NCBI GenBank assembly: GCA_036172665.1
Contig: CM069870.1
Span: forward strand, 29,114,001-29,178,000
DNA length: 64,000 nucleotides
Reading direction: 5' to 3'
DNA from: Prosopocoilus inquinatus
Taxonomy: Eukaryota > Arthropoda > Insecta > Coleoptera > Lucanidae
This document shows, piece by piece, positions 23,001-33,600 of this stretch. The notes beneath the pieces were generated by a model. The model worked only from the letters and a program-made list of their open reading frames with translations, was not told where the DNA came from and did no database searches. Made by a program: the position numbers and the translations under genes. Position 1 is the first letter of the stretch. Each line of letters opens with the position of its first letter.

Positions 23001-24354
23001 AATACCGCCACTAAAATTATTATGTACTGAAAAGATAAACAATAATAAATTAAATAATACATAGTATTAGAGAAAAGTTGATTTTACAGAGAAAATGAAA
23101 AAAAAATAATTTATACTAATTTAATACTTGCAATTATTAATAATGGAATATTTCTGTATCCAGCACCGCAACATCCAAGAACTGAAACACTTATCAGTAC
23201 ACCTCCAAGAGTAATTAAGACTATGGGTACTGTCTCTAGGGGGTCCACTTGGTGACTTAACGCTACTACGTAATCTATTACATTTAATTGCAATAGAAGT
23301 CCAACTACCAACACTCCGATTCCCAAAAGCTAAAAAAAACATTTCATTTTATATAGATACTTGTTTATTTGTTTATACATATACAGGATCTGAACTTATG
23401 GTCAAACGAACGTTTGCTTAACAGTGCTACGAGTAAGTTAAACATATCTTATGTTGAAAAGTATACATTTTTGGAAAGTATTCTAAAAAATTAACAAATA
23501 TAGCTGCATCCTAAAACAAGTTATCTCTGATTATTAGAGTTAATAAATAAATTCAAGCAGTAGATAAATGCAAATATAAAAATAAGGTTGCTTTATAAAA
23601 GGAAATAGTTTTTAAACTTTAAACGGACACTGTTCAAATTGGAAAGAGAACTCAACGTTTCACTATTTTCTTACAATTTTCATCGGACAAGATTCGACTT
23701 CAATTGTTGCTATTTGACATGACATAATAGCATTAAGTTAAATATTTATGGCTCAATTAAATTAAAAATTTATAATTCAAGTAACCAATTAAGGGAATTG
23801 ATAAGTAACGAATTATTTCTTCAATATTTTAAATTAACAAATCTAATTTATAAATTGGGCTTTAGATAGATACATGTGTGCTTTACATAAAAGTATTATC
23901 ATTTATTTATTTTATTAAAAATTGTGTACCTAGTTTATGAAACGGTTACATTTATAACACATATCGATTACGTTTCCTTGCAATTCGATTTATTATAGGT
24001 TAGTAAAAATTCCAATTTTATTAGAATATTCTCTGTATCGAATAGGATTTGCTTTATCTTAAGCCAGAAATTTTATTTATAGTTAAGATTTAGCAAATCA
24101 ATTTTTTAATGGATTACAAAAATTATTAAATTGAACCTATCTGCATAAAACATCAATAATTCTTAAATATTTATTTTTTTATTTATAAAATTGTATTACA
24201 ATCAGTATCGAGGGCGCAAAGCATTAACAAATAGGTATAATTAAGCACAAAAGCATCTTCACTCGGAAGTTTAGAACATAAACAAAATACTTACCAGTAA
24301 TAAGAAATTAAAAATAAATACTGTGTATGCAACACATTTTATAGCGCACCCCAT
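8027..24354 (-). CDS. Tetraspanin B (Tsp42E-like), five exons
   Basis: Four-pass membrane scaffold protein of 244 residues in the model. Exons on the minus strand: 24295-24354 (MGCAIKCVAYTVF..., TM1), 23132-23329 (rest of TM1, TM2, GCCGAGYRNIP), 22850-23026 (TM3 and start of the large loop), 8287-8493 (large loop) and 8027-8119 (TM4, basic tail NERRRNRYAKY). All junctions are phase 0. Exon 4 begins LECCG, the tetraspanin signature (Cys148-Cys149), followed by PMSCC (Cys170-171), Cys178 and Cys188, with one N-glycosylation site (NGT). Intron 2 appears to use a GC donor (GCAAGT at 23131-23126). Intron 3 would be about 14.4 kb and contains transposons and a defensin-like gene. No other large-loop exon was seen between, and phase and content fit. 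Exons 4-5 could still be the end of a different gene. The MGC start and the cluster suggest the insect Tsp42E group. Confidence 0.72.
8494..12248. other. Intron 3 of tetraspanin B, proximal part; no gene seen
   Basis: AT-rich sequence with small open frames (for example 9353-9562 and 9665-9877) that lack domain or splice support. A pair of CCCGGG-containing spots near 10800 and 12030 are the only GC-rich points. Nothing further can be supported. Confidence 0.45.
12249..13508 (-). mobile_element. Penelope-like retroelement, truncated, with 14-bp target duplication
   Basis: The insertion is flanked by the perfect 14-base direct repeat GTCCTGCTATAAAT (12235-12248 and 13509-13522). It encodes on the minus strand the C-terminal end of a Penelope-type reverse transcriptase and a GIY-YIG endonuclease. 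The two ends carry a long inverted repeat (about 12287-12362 against 13429-13502, about 70 bp with few mismatches), which on the right overlaps the start of the preserved coding part. Complex direct or inverted terminal repeats and variable target duplications are typical of Penelope-like elements. The 3' end contains GATCACGACTGATCA, which recurs at 20702-20752 and 24878-24930. Confidence 0.85.
12764..13440 (-). pseudogene. Penelope RT C-terminus and GIY-YIG endonuclease fragment
   Basis: Reading on the minus strand, ELSENLDRSVPFLDTKVIR near 13440-13385 and DWYTKPISSGRYINFH near 13350 match the conserved end of Penelope reverse transcriptases. Stops lie near 13230 and 13180. A 113-residue open frame (13105-12764) then holds the endonuclease: SIYEIPCHDCDSVYIGQTSR is the GIY-YIG motif in its Penelope form, with the Arg of SRTLHSR, a following HKSDI and the ALSEHANNEDHKINF region with the late conserved residues. 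The polymerase core is absent, so this is a dead fragment. The endonuclease would have nicked the target DNA. Confidence 0.87.
13523..15581. other. Intronic AT-rich stretch, no gene seen
   Basis: Low-complexity AT-rich sequence inside the long intron of tetraspanin B. The only longer frame (14914-15135, plus strand) has no recognisable feature. Confidence 0.45.
15582..16954. mobile_element. Non-autonomous hAT element with perfect 8-bp target duplication
   Basis: Ends are CAGCGTTTCCCAAACT at 15582 and its inverted form AGTTTGGGAAACGCTG ending at 16954. It is flanked by TTTTAGTG at 15574-15581 and again at 16955-16962, an exact 8-base duplication as made by hAT transposases. The 1373 bp between contain no transposase frame. 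A second member, in the opposite orientation, sits at 60634-62579 and shares the subterminal GC-rich text (GGGGCG next to the left end; CGCGAAACCTAAAAG next to the right end). Confidence 0.9.
17210..17395 (+). repeat. Palindromic element around a hammerhead-like core
   Basis: Arms at 17241-17276 (starting GTAAGTACAAAG and closing CAAACCGGACAG) and 17352-17384 (the inverse) flank a spacer that carries the ribozyme-like core at 17293-17334. The left flank CTTGTCCGATGAAAATAG is also part of the repeat, since it recurs inverted beside the sister copy at 57650-57760, and in changed form at 23674-23705. The arms match except for one or two bases. Confidence 0.75.
17293..17334 (+). ncRNA. Hammerhead ribozyme-like motif
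   Basis: Order of parts: CACTC (helix I, 17293-17297), CTGACGA core (17298-17304), one unpaired A, GCTATA-AATC-TATAGC (helix II, perfect 6 bp), GAA (17322-17324), ATGT (minimal helix III, which could only pair well in a dimer), T as the cleavage-site base, then GAGTG (17330-17334), the exact complement of CACTC. All invariant core bases are present. The extra A before helix II is not canonical. Self-cleavage is predicted after 17329 but not shown. Confidence 0.6.
17408..17550. repeat. MITE-like repeat sharing sequence with 33835-33988
   Basis: AACTCGGCTTAAGTGTTCGG near 17515 corresponds to the inverted AACTCGGCTTA and GTTCGGTGC arms of the palindromic repeat near 33835-33988. The left part (CTAAACTCAGCTTAAC) resembles the same arm, but a clean terminal repeat is not seen. 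No gene. Confidence 0.4.
18218..18264 (+). promoter_or_regulatory. Core promoter of the defensin-like gene
   Basis: A TATA box TATATAAAA lies at 18256-18264, 49 bases before the ATG, leaving room for a start site about 30 bases downstream. GGGGATTAAC at 18218-18227 resembles an NF-kB/Rel site (GGGRNNYYCC type) but deviates in its 3' half. Induction through Toll or Imd is an inference from gene type and this weak match. Confidence 0.45.
18313..21680 (+). CDS. Secreted defensin-like (CS-alpha-beta) antimicrobial peptide precursor, two exons
   Basis: Exon 1 (18313-18394) encodes a signal peptide (MKSSMFALLFVAVCIANVLS) and the start of a short propeptide. It ends in phase 1 at GAAG|GTAAAT. Exon 2 (21529-21680) follows a strong TTTTTTTTTTCAG acceptor and encodes EIREKR, a dibasic processing site, then ATSFVCSACPFSC, PRGGACIKGVCTC and a tail rich in Gly, Ser and Lys. 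The precursor is 77 residues and the mature peptide about 44. Its six Cys are spaced C-x2-C-x3-C-x5-C-x4-C-x1-C. Propeptide ending KR, mature start AT, the RGG-C turn and the closing GVCxC match insect defensins, but the loop between Cys1 and Cys2 is only two residues and the 18-residue C-terminal tail is unusual. Expected to act outside the cell on microbes. AATAAA follows at 21781. The gene lies antisense in a tetraspanin intron. Confidence 0.75.
19331..19382. repeat. Perfect 21-bp hairpin of the GATGTCGCT repeat family
   Basis: Inverted arms of about 21 bases (ACAGCGACATCTTACG and its complement) enclose a 10-base loop. The arm sequence recurs at 36676-36712, 36872-36912, 42690-42724 and 57505-57545, so it belongs to a dispersed family. 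It sits inside the defensin-like gene's intron. Confidence 0.7.
19462..19506 (+). ncRNA. Hammerhead-like motif with one core change
   Basis: CTCTG (helix I), CAGACGA (core, with A where the invariant U4 should be), AGCCC-caagc-GGGCT (helix II; an A before GGGCT is in the loop), GAA, ACAG/CTGT (palindromic helix III, 19493-19500), A as the cleavage-site base (19501), then CAGAG, the exact complement of CTCTG. The U4 change should abolish activity. The architecture is otherwise complete. Confidence 0.55.
20592..20840. repeat. MITE with TACAGGRTGTCCCA-type ends
   Basis: Left end TACAGGATGTCCCAGAACA and right end (inverted) TACTAGGTGTCCCAAAACA, followed by further imperfect complementarity (AAATATTTATAGGGCATG against its inverse). 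TA borders both sides. Inside it carries the Penelope 3'-end motif TGATCAGTCGTGATCATACT. No gene. Confidence 0.6.
21781..21786 (+). promoter_or_regulatory. Poly(A) signal of the defensin-like gene
   Basis: AATAAA lies about 100 bases after the stop codon at 21678-21680, in an AT-rich 3' flank. Confidence 0.5.
21787..22849. other. AT-rich stretch, no gene seen
   Basis: This part of the long tetraspanin B intron holds a moderately GC-rich patch (21890-22080) with a short minus-strand open frame that has no domain. Nothing else can be supported. Confidence 0.4.
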
Positions 24355-24877
24355 CACAGAAATATTTTGAGGTCAACTTTATTTAAGTATAAAAACAGTA
24401 ATGCTTGTTGGGTGTTGTAGATAAATTATTTATCTTATCTGCTTGATTATATCATCGGCGTGCAAGTTAAATAATTTTAGCACTTAAGTCTTGCCTTCTC
24501 CTATCAATGAATTAAATATTTTTGCACAGAAGACAATTTTTGTAGGTGAGTGATACGACGTTTATAAATATTGTAAATAGTAACATTTGTTTATACTTCA
24601 ATCACAGCACTATCTAAAACTCCGACTCTTTTTTCCTCAAAATACATTACTACTCAAAAAATAATTGCATTTTCATTATGATTTTAAATGTTTAAGTAAG
24701 TCTTGGTATATCTGTTACTTAAAAAAGTACCCTTTTAATTGCTCAAGAATTTATATTTGAAAAAGTTAATATTTAAAAACTTTCATCCAAAATAAGTAAT
24801 AAACAAAAAATGTACTTTTATTTTTTGAGTAGCGTATATCATACATCGTATATATACAGCGTATACATTTAAAAATG

Positions 24878-24956
24878 TAAAATATGATCACGACTGATCA
24901 CTTAAGGAATCAATTCTACAACTGCAGCCCAGGTATAGAATTGATTCTTTAAAAAT
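24878..24956. repeat. Penelope-type 3'-end relic with a small hairpin
   Basis: ATGATCACGACTGATCACTT followed by AAGGAATCAATTCTACAACT matches the left end of the Penelope-like insertion at 12249-12300. It then folds back on itself through CAGCCCAGGTATAGAATTG. No gene. It lies between tetraspanins B and C. Confidence 0.6.
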
Positions 24957-25061
24957 GTACATCATATAAAAGTGTATTTTAATCTAAATAAAGATTCGCA
25001 ATAAATATTTTATTACTTACAAATCTTTAACGTAAAAATAAAAGTCAATGGTTATGTGTAT

Positions 25062-25067
25062 TTTATT
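25062..25067 (-). promoter_or_regulatory. Poly(A) signal of tetraspanin C
   Basis: AATAAA on the minus strand, about 90 bases after the stop codon at 25156-25158. Confidence 0.45.
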
Positions 25068-25155
25068 CTATGCGACTTAAATACATTCAGCAACTAAGTA
25101 AATTATTAAATAGAGAGCTAAGAGATTCATTTAACTTCAGCTTCAATGTAAAACT

Positions 25156-28100
25156 CTATTCTTTGACCGACATCAGGCATAAGCAAATTATTTCCAAAAT
25201 CTGTAACAAATTTGTAAGTTAAAAGTTGTGGTAAAAAGTGAAATGGTATGTAATACCTGAAGACTAGTGCAAACAGCAGTATATATTCCGACTTCTGTAC
25301 CAATATGCTTTATCATCTCGACAAGAACATCAGCACAACCAGGTACGCTATCTAATTCAAATTCTTCAATAAATTCAATCGTGCATTGTCCATTTTCATC
25401 TTTGCAGCAAGATTCTGCCCTAAATCCTTCTTTCATATAGTCTTCAGCGCCGTTTATACCGCAACAGCCAAACTGAAAATAATGTAGTATTCTGATAACA
25501 ATTAATAACAATAATAATAATAATAAATGCCTTTATTGTGTTCTCAAAAATAAAACAAAAAATAAAGTGAAATGCAGATAGCAAAGGAAATGTTACACAA
25601 TCACAAGGCAAAGTTCAGATCGGCCTAGGCTTCTCTGCTATTAAACTTAACCTTGATAAGTTAAATGTAAAGTTAATTAATAAAATTGCCTATAACTAAG
25701 AGAACAAAACAAAATTTTTAAACTAAATTGTAAGCTAACTACATGGGAAAAAAAAATCAAAACATTGTGCACTAGCGAATATGAAAAATCGAAGGGAGAA
25801 ATAAAAGAAAATTGGTACAGTTTCAATGTATATAAGTATGTTGAAATGAAACTAGTTTCCGCTTTAAACTCCTTTTGAAGGAAAGTAAACCAAACATTTT
25901 AAGATCTGATGACAGTTTATTATACTTTGCGTAGATTGCGTATGTAAAAGATCTTTTATAGAGTGAAGTTTTGCGTGGTGGTGGTGATATGATCCATTGC
26001 AAAAGCAACGTAAGTTTTTTTCCATCACAAAATGGAAATAGGAGCTCGAAAAGAAAATGCATTCAGGTGATATTTATAGATCTTTAATTTCTGTTCCTAA
26101 CCGAATTTTATTTCCGATTATAAGTAGATACTAGAGAGTACAGTTGGTTTAACCATATCTACCCATATCTATTTCTGAATCACTTACTTAGATTATCTAT
26201 GAATGGTAATAATCATATTATCAACTACGTGAACTATAAAATATAATATAAAATTAGAGATTCCTTGTTTTTGTAAATATGAGTCTTGCCTTCTTCTAAA
26301 ACCACCCCATTCCTGGAATAGTTTGGATAGTTTTCCCTTGGTCAGCTTTGAGGCCACGTACTTGGTATTGATCCCCGAGGTTCAGAAGTCAAAACTTTCA
26401 ATAGTGTTTCTTTGATAAACTTAATTGTTCAAATTTTTTGTTATCAGATATTGCAAATTTGACAAAACATAGACCGAAATAATGATTGATTTTACATGCG
26501 TTTCTTAATTATTTGATACGAAAAACTCCTAAATTCTTTGGTGCTTTATTAGTTGTCTATCAAATGTGATCCCTTTTCAGAATATTAGTGAATAACTGAC
26601 TATAAATTCGAAACACAAGACACCAACAGTAGGGAAAACCTCTTTTCAAATTGATTAGCAGGGTTTTGTATTATTCATTCGTTTAATATAACACTCCACA
26701 CCTTACGTCATTTACGGAGCATGTCAAAGAAAATAAATATTTATATAATATAATTAAAAAAATTCAGAGCAGCATCTTTCATTTGGTAAATATATCAATT
26801 TTCTTCGATATTTCATTATAAAAATTAGTCATAATATAAATTGGAGATATTTTCAGTATATTTGTCCTTGCTTTATCACATTTAAAAGTGTGTTTTAATC
26901 TTGTATTTACTGGAACCCGAAAGTTAATTTGTGATAATAAGTATTCCTTTTGAATTTTGTTATTTAGTAATTTGTATAAATGAAACAAAGCCATAATAAT
27001 CCTTATTTTTTCTAAATTGTCATATTCAAACGATTGCAGCAACTCAGAGTAAGACATAAAAGTAGGAAAAATACTTTTTTGTATTTCAAATATTCTAAAA
27101 ACTTTCTTTGTATACTCTCTATTAATTTCTTTTGAAGGAAACCAAACTAAGGATGCATACTCCAGAATAGATCTCACTATACCAAAATACAACATTTCCA
27201 AAGATTCAAGATTTGTAAATTCTCTGCAATTGCTTATTATGAATTCAAGAAGTTTCAAACCTCTATCAAAAGTGTTTCTGAAATGCATTTCGGAGGTAAA
27301 TTTATTATGAAAAGTTGCCTCTAAATCTTTTATAGACGACTCTCTTATAATTGATGTAGATAAAAGTTTATAGTTAAACAAATAAGTATCTCTTTTTCTG
27401 GTGTAAAAGACCACCGTACATTTATCAACATAATCCTTAATTTATTAGTACTACACCGTTCTTCCAATCTGTACAGTACGGGGATGATCCGTAAGCATTG
27501 ATTGTAACAAATCGAATACTTAAGTAAGATTTCAGAAGTTCCACTACTTTAAAATAAAAACCCATTTTCAACAATTTTCCTAAAAATATCAGATGGTTCA
27601 CACGGTGAAAGGCCTTTTCAAAATCGGTGTGTATGACATCAACCTGTCCCGTATTGTCCAAATGATTGGCTCCAAAGTGTGAAAAACTACTTAAGATGGT
27701 CACTGGAGATTTGCCCACTGTAAATTCATGTTGATCAGGACTACTAAAACTCTTAACAGACGCAGACATATTATTATACGAGATCTGACAATTAAATACC
27801 CGGACTGATATTTTTTAAGAGGCCCTGACAGTCGGAAAACAATAGAATGGAAAGAGTATTGACAGGTATCCATTCCTCCTTTTATGTGCAAAATTCTAGT
27901 TTTGTAGCCAAATCAGTTTTCTTGTAATTGTTGATTAAATCAGACTTTGTAAGTGCCTTGCGACGGAATTATGTTAAATGCTAGAGTCGAACAACGTATT
28001 AATGTGAAATTTCTCCTTAAACTCGGAAAATCGGCCATGGAGTGTTATGAAACTTTGCAAAAGGTATAATTGTGTACCGCGTACACAAGTTTTCGAGTGG

Positions 28101-30606
28101 TATAAAAAATTTAAAGAGAGAAAAAAAAGTAAAGATGAGCAAATCGAAATTCAAAGCAATGTTGTTGTAGTCTTTTTCGATATCCGAGGTGTTATCTACA
28201 TCAACTGAGTTCCTGATGGCCATACAGTTAACCAACATTAATATTTATAAGTTTTCAAAAAATCTCCGTGAACGAGTTCGGAAGAGAAGGCCAGATTTGT
28301 GGAAAGAGAACTTGTGGATTCTGCACCAAGACAATGCGCCGACTCACAACGTGCTCTCCGTAAAGCAATTCTTCGCCAGATCTGATTCCGTGTGACTTTT
28401 TCTTGTTTCCTTAGATTAAATCTACGTTCAAAGGTACCCTTTTTGAATCCGTAGAAGTTGTAAAACAACAGGCGAGGCGACTACTAAACACCTTGTCGGA
28501 AAATGACCTACGTCGCACTGTTTCCATCAATGGAAAACTCGAATGGAACGATGTAGAAATAGGGAAGGAGATTACACTGAATGGAATTAAATGTTAATTG
28601 AATAATTCTATCAATAAAAAATTTACGGCAACAATCCGGGTATTTAATTGCCAGACCTCGTATATCACTATTTCGAAAACTTTAGAAAAATTGTTTAGGA
28701 TTGCCACTGAACGGTAATTTATAACATCAGAGACATCCCCTTTTTTATAAAGAGGAATAGTTTCTGATTGTTTCCATGTGTTTGGGAACGTGGCAGACCT
28801 GAGGCATAGATTAAAGATATCACATAAAGGTTTTACGAATAATGCTGCACAATCTCGCACTAAAAAGGAAGGAATATTGTCGCAACCCGTAGTAAAGCTG
28901 TTTCTTAGTCTTTTACAAGCCTTATGCACTTCTTCGTCTGAAACAGATTCCAAATTACAATTATTTACCAAATGATCCTGTATTATCTCCGTATTATAAT
29001 TTGTTGATACTGCTTCGAGTTCTTAAAAATGTTGGAGAAACAATCAGCAAATGCTTCCCACTATCTCATGCATTTCCTTTAAATTTATGAGTTCCCTCAA
29101 ACATTTAAGAGGGTAAAGATGTTCGACTTCATACTAATAAATGACCACAGATATTTAGCATTAGTGATATTATTTTGTGATTGTTCTAAAAAAAAATTGT
29201 AATCAATGTTTAGTTGAACCTTAGTCATAGCTCTAAGTTTCCTGAATTTGAATGAAAAGAATGTGGTCTTAGTTCTTATATATTTTTTATGAATTTTTTC
29301 TTTTAATTTAAAGAGTTTGATAACCTCTTTAGAATACCATCTAGGAAATTTTGCCTTCCTCCGGAATGTAAATGGAACAAATTGCTTATTAAGTTCAAAT
29401 ATCTTTGTATAAAAGGCGTAGCAAACCTCATACATATCACTAAATCAGTTTAGAAAATCCCATTCAGTTACGGCCAATGATTGGTAAACGTCCTAGATTT
29501 TTAAAGTTTGTAGTGCCCAGTGACATCAATATTTTAAGCATTAAATTTAAGATATAATATGGCATGTGTGGTGAGTGGCTCCAAATCGTCATTTCAATAC
29601 TTACTTTCGATCACGTGTGTTTGGCCTTTTTTGTATTTGTAATGTATATGTCACTTCTTTAAATTCTGCATTAATTATTAAAAACATGATAATTATCAAA
29701 GCAAAAAATCACTAATCAGCGCGTCTGCTTTATAATTCAATATTAAAGCAAAATGCACAAAACGAAAGACAAATTTGTTATCTATATTTAAAAAAAATGC
29801 GATAATAAAAATCAGGACTAGCTTAATATTACGAACAAAGGAGAAGCCGCAAAGTAAAAGATCTGTATTTTTCAAGAGCTACAAAATATTTAGACAGGAA
29901 AAGCGACAATAAAATTGCAATAATTGAAAAATAAAGCGTTTAATAAATTACAACAAAAATATGTACAACATCAAATATCAAAAATATTTAAATAAATTAC
30001 GCATCACTTACAAATTCTTCGATGGTGTAAACTTCATTCCTGACCGCAAAATCATTGCTCAGCAGTTGCGACCTCATAATTCTTCTTGTTTTGGAAGGGA
30101 GAGAATCATTAACATTCAGAAATGAAATTATTGAGATTGCAAGTTCCAATGCCAGAAGAATTGATAGAAACAAAATAAACTGAAAATAAGATTTACTTGT
30201 TAAAAGTTGTTTGCAATTCTCTCATTTTGAAACACCTACAAATCTTGATTAACTCCTATAATATATGAAAGTTCCAACTCATACTTACAAATTTTATTGT
30301 ACGTGGATTATTGGTTCTTGCACAGTAACAACCAAATAAAGATGCTATAAAACTTAAGGACCCTAAAATTATAAGTAACGTCGGAACTTCAAGAAATTCC
30401 AACCCAATATACCGTTTGGGCAACTCCAAATCATCGATGTAGACGATTCCTAATGCCATCAATGCCAAACTGAGGATCTTCAAGCAGAATACCTTTCGAT
30501 TAAGTGTGACAAGAAAAGTACAAACGCTACTCACCGAGAAGATGAAATTAAAAGCAACTAGAGCAACTTTAATCACCGTTTCGTTTACCTCCAATTTCAG
30601 TACCAT
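25156..30606 (-). CDS. Tetraspanin C, five exons
   Basis: A 229-residue four-pass membrane protein in the model. Exons on the minus strand: 30535-30606 (MVLKLEVNETVIKVALVAFN, start of TM1), 30289-30477 (rest of TM1, TM2, GCYCARTNNPRTIKF), 30012-30179 (TM3 and loop start), 25257-25472 (large loop) and 25156-25200 (ILEIICLCLMSVKE, TM4, almost no tail). All junctions are phase 0 and use GT-AG. Intron 1 is only 57 bp. Exon 4 starts FGCCG (Cys146-147) and continues with ESCC and further Cys, the tetraspanin loop pattern. Junction positions equal those of tetraspanins B and D, so the genes are tandem duplicates. Intron 3 (4.5 kb) has collected LINE and mariner sequence. TM1 and TM2 are polar in places, so the family call rests mainly on exon 4 and on exon-plan conservation. 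Confidence 0.85.
25505..26062 (-). mobile_element. LINE 3' fragment with TTA-repeat tail
   Basis: On the minus strand, an open frame (26062-25823) reads TSLYKRSFTYAIYAKYNKL and LSFKRSLKRKL, the usual last segment of a CR1/Jockey-type polyprotein. The following sequence ends with AATAAAGGCATTTATTATTA and a TTA/TAA microsatellite at 25505-25530, a common LINE 3' terminus. It is distinct from the LINE upstream. It lies in intron 3 of tetraspanin C. Confidence 0.65.
26700..29460 (-). mobile_element. LINE (CR1/Jockey-like), frameshifted, split by a mariner
   Basis: Minus-strand relic read from high to low coordinates. 29435-29097 is the endonuclease-RT linker (FPRWYSKEVIKLFKLKEKIH). 28971-28662 is the RT N-terminal part (TTGCDNIPSFLVRDCAALF, FPNTWKQSETIPLYKKGD). 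27769-27437 continues it (SPDQHEF, DVIHTDFEKAFHRVNHL). 27414-26779 is the C-terminal region (SSIKDLEATF, RSILEYASLVW). The FADD region is lost near 27430. A mariner occupies 27779-28660. Removing it brings KVFEIVIY next to NNMSASVK in one frame. It lies in intron 3 of tetraspanin C on the gene's own strand. Confidence 0.87.
27779..28660 (+). mobile_element. Decayed mariner inserted in the LINE
   Basis: Terminal repeats CGAGATCTGACAATTAAATA (27779) and, inverted, CGAGGTCTGGCAATTAAATA (28660), with TA on both sides (27777-27778 and 28661-28662). Plus-strand coding remnants can be read: EQRINVKFLLKLGKSA near 27990, LHQDNAPTHNVLS near 28320, SPDLIPCDFFLFP near 28378 and LLNTLSENDLRR near 28490. 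The frame shifts several times and the first catalytic region is missing, so the copy is dead. Length is 882 bp against roughly 1.3 kb for a full mariner. Confidence 0.88.
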
Positions 30607-33600
30607 TTTATGGATGTTCAAGATGGTCTTTGCATGGAATTGTGCTCATATGTGCATCAGTCAATCGTCAATTAAAAGTGGCATATTGCTCTTGTGTACA
30701 GTACAGCAGATTAGATAACACTGTTGTACCATCTTGATTTAATTGTTTAAATGTCGTGTATAAATGAGTAACGCGTTAATTAGATGTCATGTAAAATTTG
30801 TTTACCATCACTTATAGCAAATATAGTAGTTAATAATAATTTCTTTAATTTAATCAATAGTTATTTTATTTGGGTGAAAATTAAAGTCTCCACCAGTACG
30901 AAACGAGGGTAAATTCAACACTAACCCCCTCTACTAATAAAAAAATTTCTGCTTTATATCGGCATAAACGAATAAGTCAGTATTATTATTGAAAATCTGG
31001 AAATTTCAGTTTGAAAGTAGTGAATAGACTTACTTTTTTTAGGGGTATCTGTTCTTAGGACAATGTTCTATTTACCCTAATCTTATTATTATTGTATCCG
31101 TGATTTTTTTTACTATTCAAGATATGGAATTTGTTTTAAAGATAAATTTTTTTTTACACCGGGTGGGAAGTTTCCAACACAACTTGAAAACTACGTTTCT
31201 GTAGATTAGTGCTCGCCATTTAAATATACAAAAATGGTAATACATAATATTTAATGAAAGAAAAATTAATGCAAATATTATGGGTTAGCTTAACCCTATC
31301 AAAAACAACAGTATCTTGTATGTAATGACGCAGAATAATACTGCAATTCTGAGCTCGATCGTAAACACCGTAAGGTATTATCGGGTCCTTGAAATGTACA
31401 GACCGTAAATACCTTACGATACTTAGAATTAAGGTGTAAAGTTATCATGCTGATGAAGAAATAGTGATTGTAATTTAGACCACAAGAGTACCTATAGATT
31501 GGTCAACTGTATAATTAATTATTTATAATACTTTTTGACTGACGTATAAATTATTTTCAATTAATTGAAAAGAATTATTGAAACTTTCAAATTTGACATA
31601 CTAGAAGCGTTTTGGAAAATTCGCTCAGAACTTAACCGGTATCAAAATGTAAGCGAGAAGAACTGTGTTTCAATGCATGTCAGAATGAGAAAAATAGAGT
31701 TACGAACGAATTAACAAAATGGAGTTCCAGTTGATACATCGGTTCTGTCGTGTATACGAATACTTTTTGACTTACCAACAAACGAAAGAAAAACGTGTAT
31801 AAGCATTGAATTATTGCCGCAATGCCAACTACCGCATTTATAACTACTGTAATGGTACATACGCGTGGATATGTACTATGACGCTCAACTTAAATGATAC
31901 TCCTGCATGCGAACTACACCTGTAAGAACATTCAGCGTAAGGGCTACGAAACTGTCGAATGGTATCATTTACGATGAACGTTGTTGTACATACTCTATAA
32001 CATAGTATCAAGCTGAATAAAACACGAGGCAACTACTATTATTATTATTCCTCCAAGCTTAACGCTATAACGACTAAATTACTAAATTAAAACTTTATCA
32101 TTTATGGGATCGACTAAAGTACCTTTAAATAATTATTAATAAGAACTTTTAGGAAATTGATTTTCGGAGTTTGACTTTGCAGTCTCAGGTCAAAAAAGGA
32201 CTTTCACATATCTGATGAATGGATGAATACATCAGGGATGCTAGAGTATTATACGATTTGTCTGATACAATATAATACGTGCGTATAACACTGTATGAAA
32301 CGATGACGTATAAAATATTGTTTAATACTGTATATTACATTGTACAGTATACTACAGGAATGGAAGTGTATAAAATTGTATGAATGCATGTACAAAACGT
32401 GGTGTAATAGGAGTTGAAAAAATAATACAGACAATCAAGGTTTTTACTTTTACTTGCATCTGAGGGTGATCGGCACGTATTTACGGATGGATTTCGTAAA
32501 TGCCGGTGTTACACATGTGTATAACCAAATAACTTAATTTCACATAAACTTAAATCAGTAATATCTCTTACATTCTAGTGTTGTAACTTTCCATGTTTGG
32601 AGATACGGAATGTTATTTAACATATAAAATCTGTTAAAAACTGTTACGTATAATATCATCCCTGGAATACATTCCCGTAGAAATAAATAATTCATTTGTG
32701 TATATGTATTTCGTTTGTATTTCTAAAATGCATGCAAAAAATATAACAATCCAGTTATATTTACGACATTAAAGCCTAAATTTAAAAAATCATAAAAAAA
32801 CACAAAAATATGAACATAAATAAAGAATAATACAAAGCAAATTACTGCATTTATTCAACGCAATTCTGACTGGCAAGGAATGCACGTACCTAAGTTTTAA
32901 AATTTTCTACATGCAATAAATTTAATACAATAAATCAAAGTAAGCAAAGTATACTGTTTAAAAGCTGAATTAATACATACACTGAGAATCTTATAAGACT
33001 GAACATAGTAATTATTATCAACGGAAGCATTATTACATTATTTCCAAATTTATTTTATTCGCCATGGTTACCGTGCGTTGTTAGTAATGACACTACTGAT
33101 TTTGAATTGTCAGATTGAATTAAATTGTTCTTTCCATTTATTGTAAAATGTATACAACCGCCGAAAAAGTCGAAATGTAGGTACACATCATTCTCAAATG
33201 GAGCTTCATTGACAGAGGTCTTTGCGTTATTTGCCGCTAAATTTCCAAATAGATCAATTATTCCCTTCCTTAATACTTCCTATGTGCAATTTGTAAATGA
33301 TTCAGCATTAAGAATTAAGTAGTAACTATAGCAACGTAATGTTAAAACCCCTATGTGCAATTTTATATGATTCAGAAATGTATTATGTGATCACGTAATT
33401 TTCTTCTATGTGCAGCGTTACAAGATTCTCACTGTATAAAATACATACATGAAAATCCAAAGGTAACCCAAATATTTGAAATTTTGAACATTCTTAGGGA
33501 AAGTACAAAGTATGGTAAGTATTTAAAAATATTAAGGTCACCAGTCTGAATTGAATTATTGTAATTCGTACTTATACAGGTTCCGTCACTAAACTCGACT

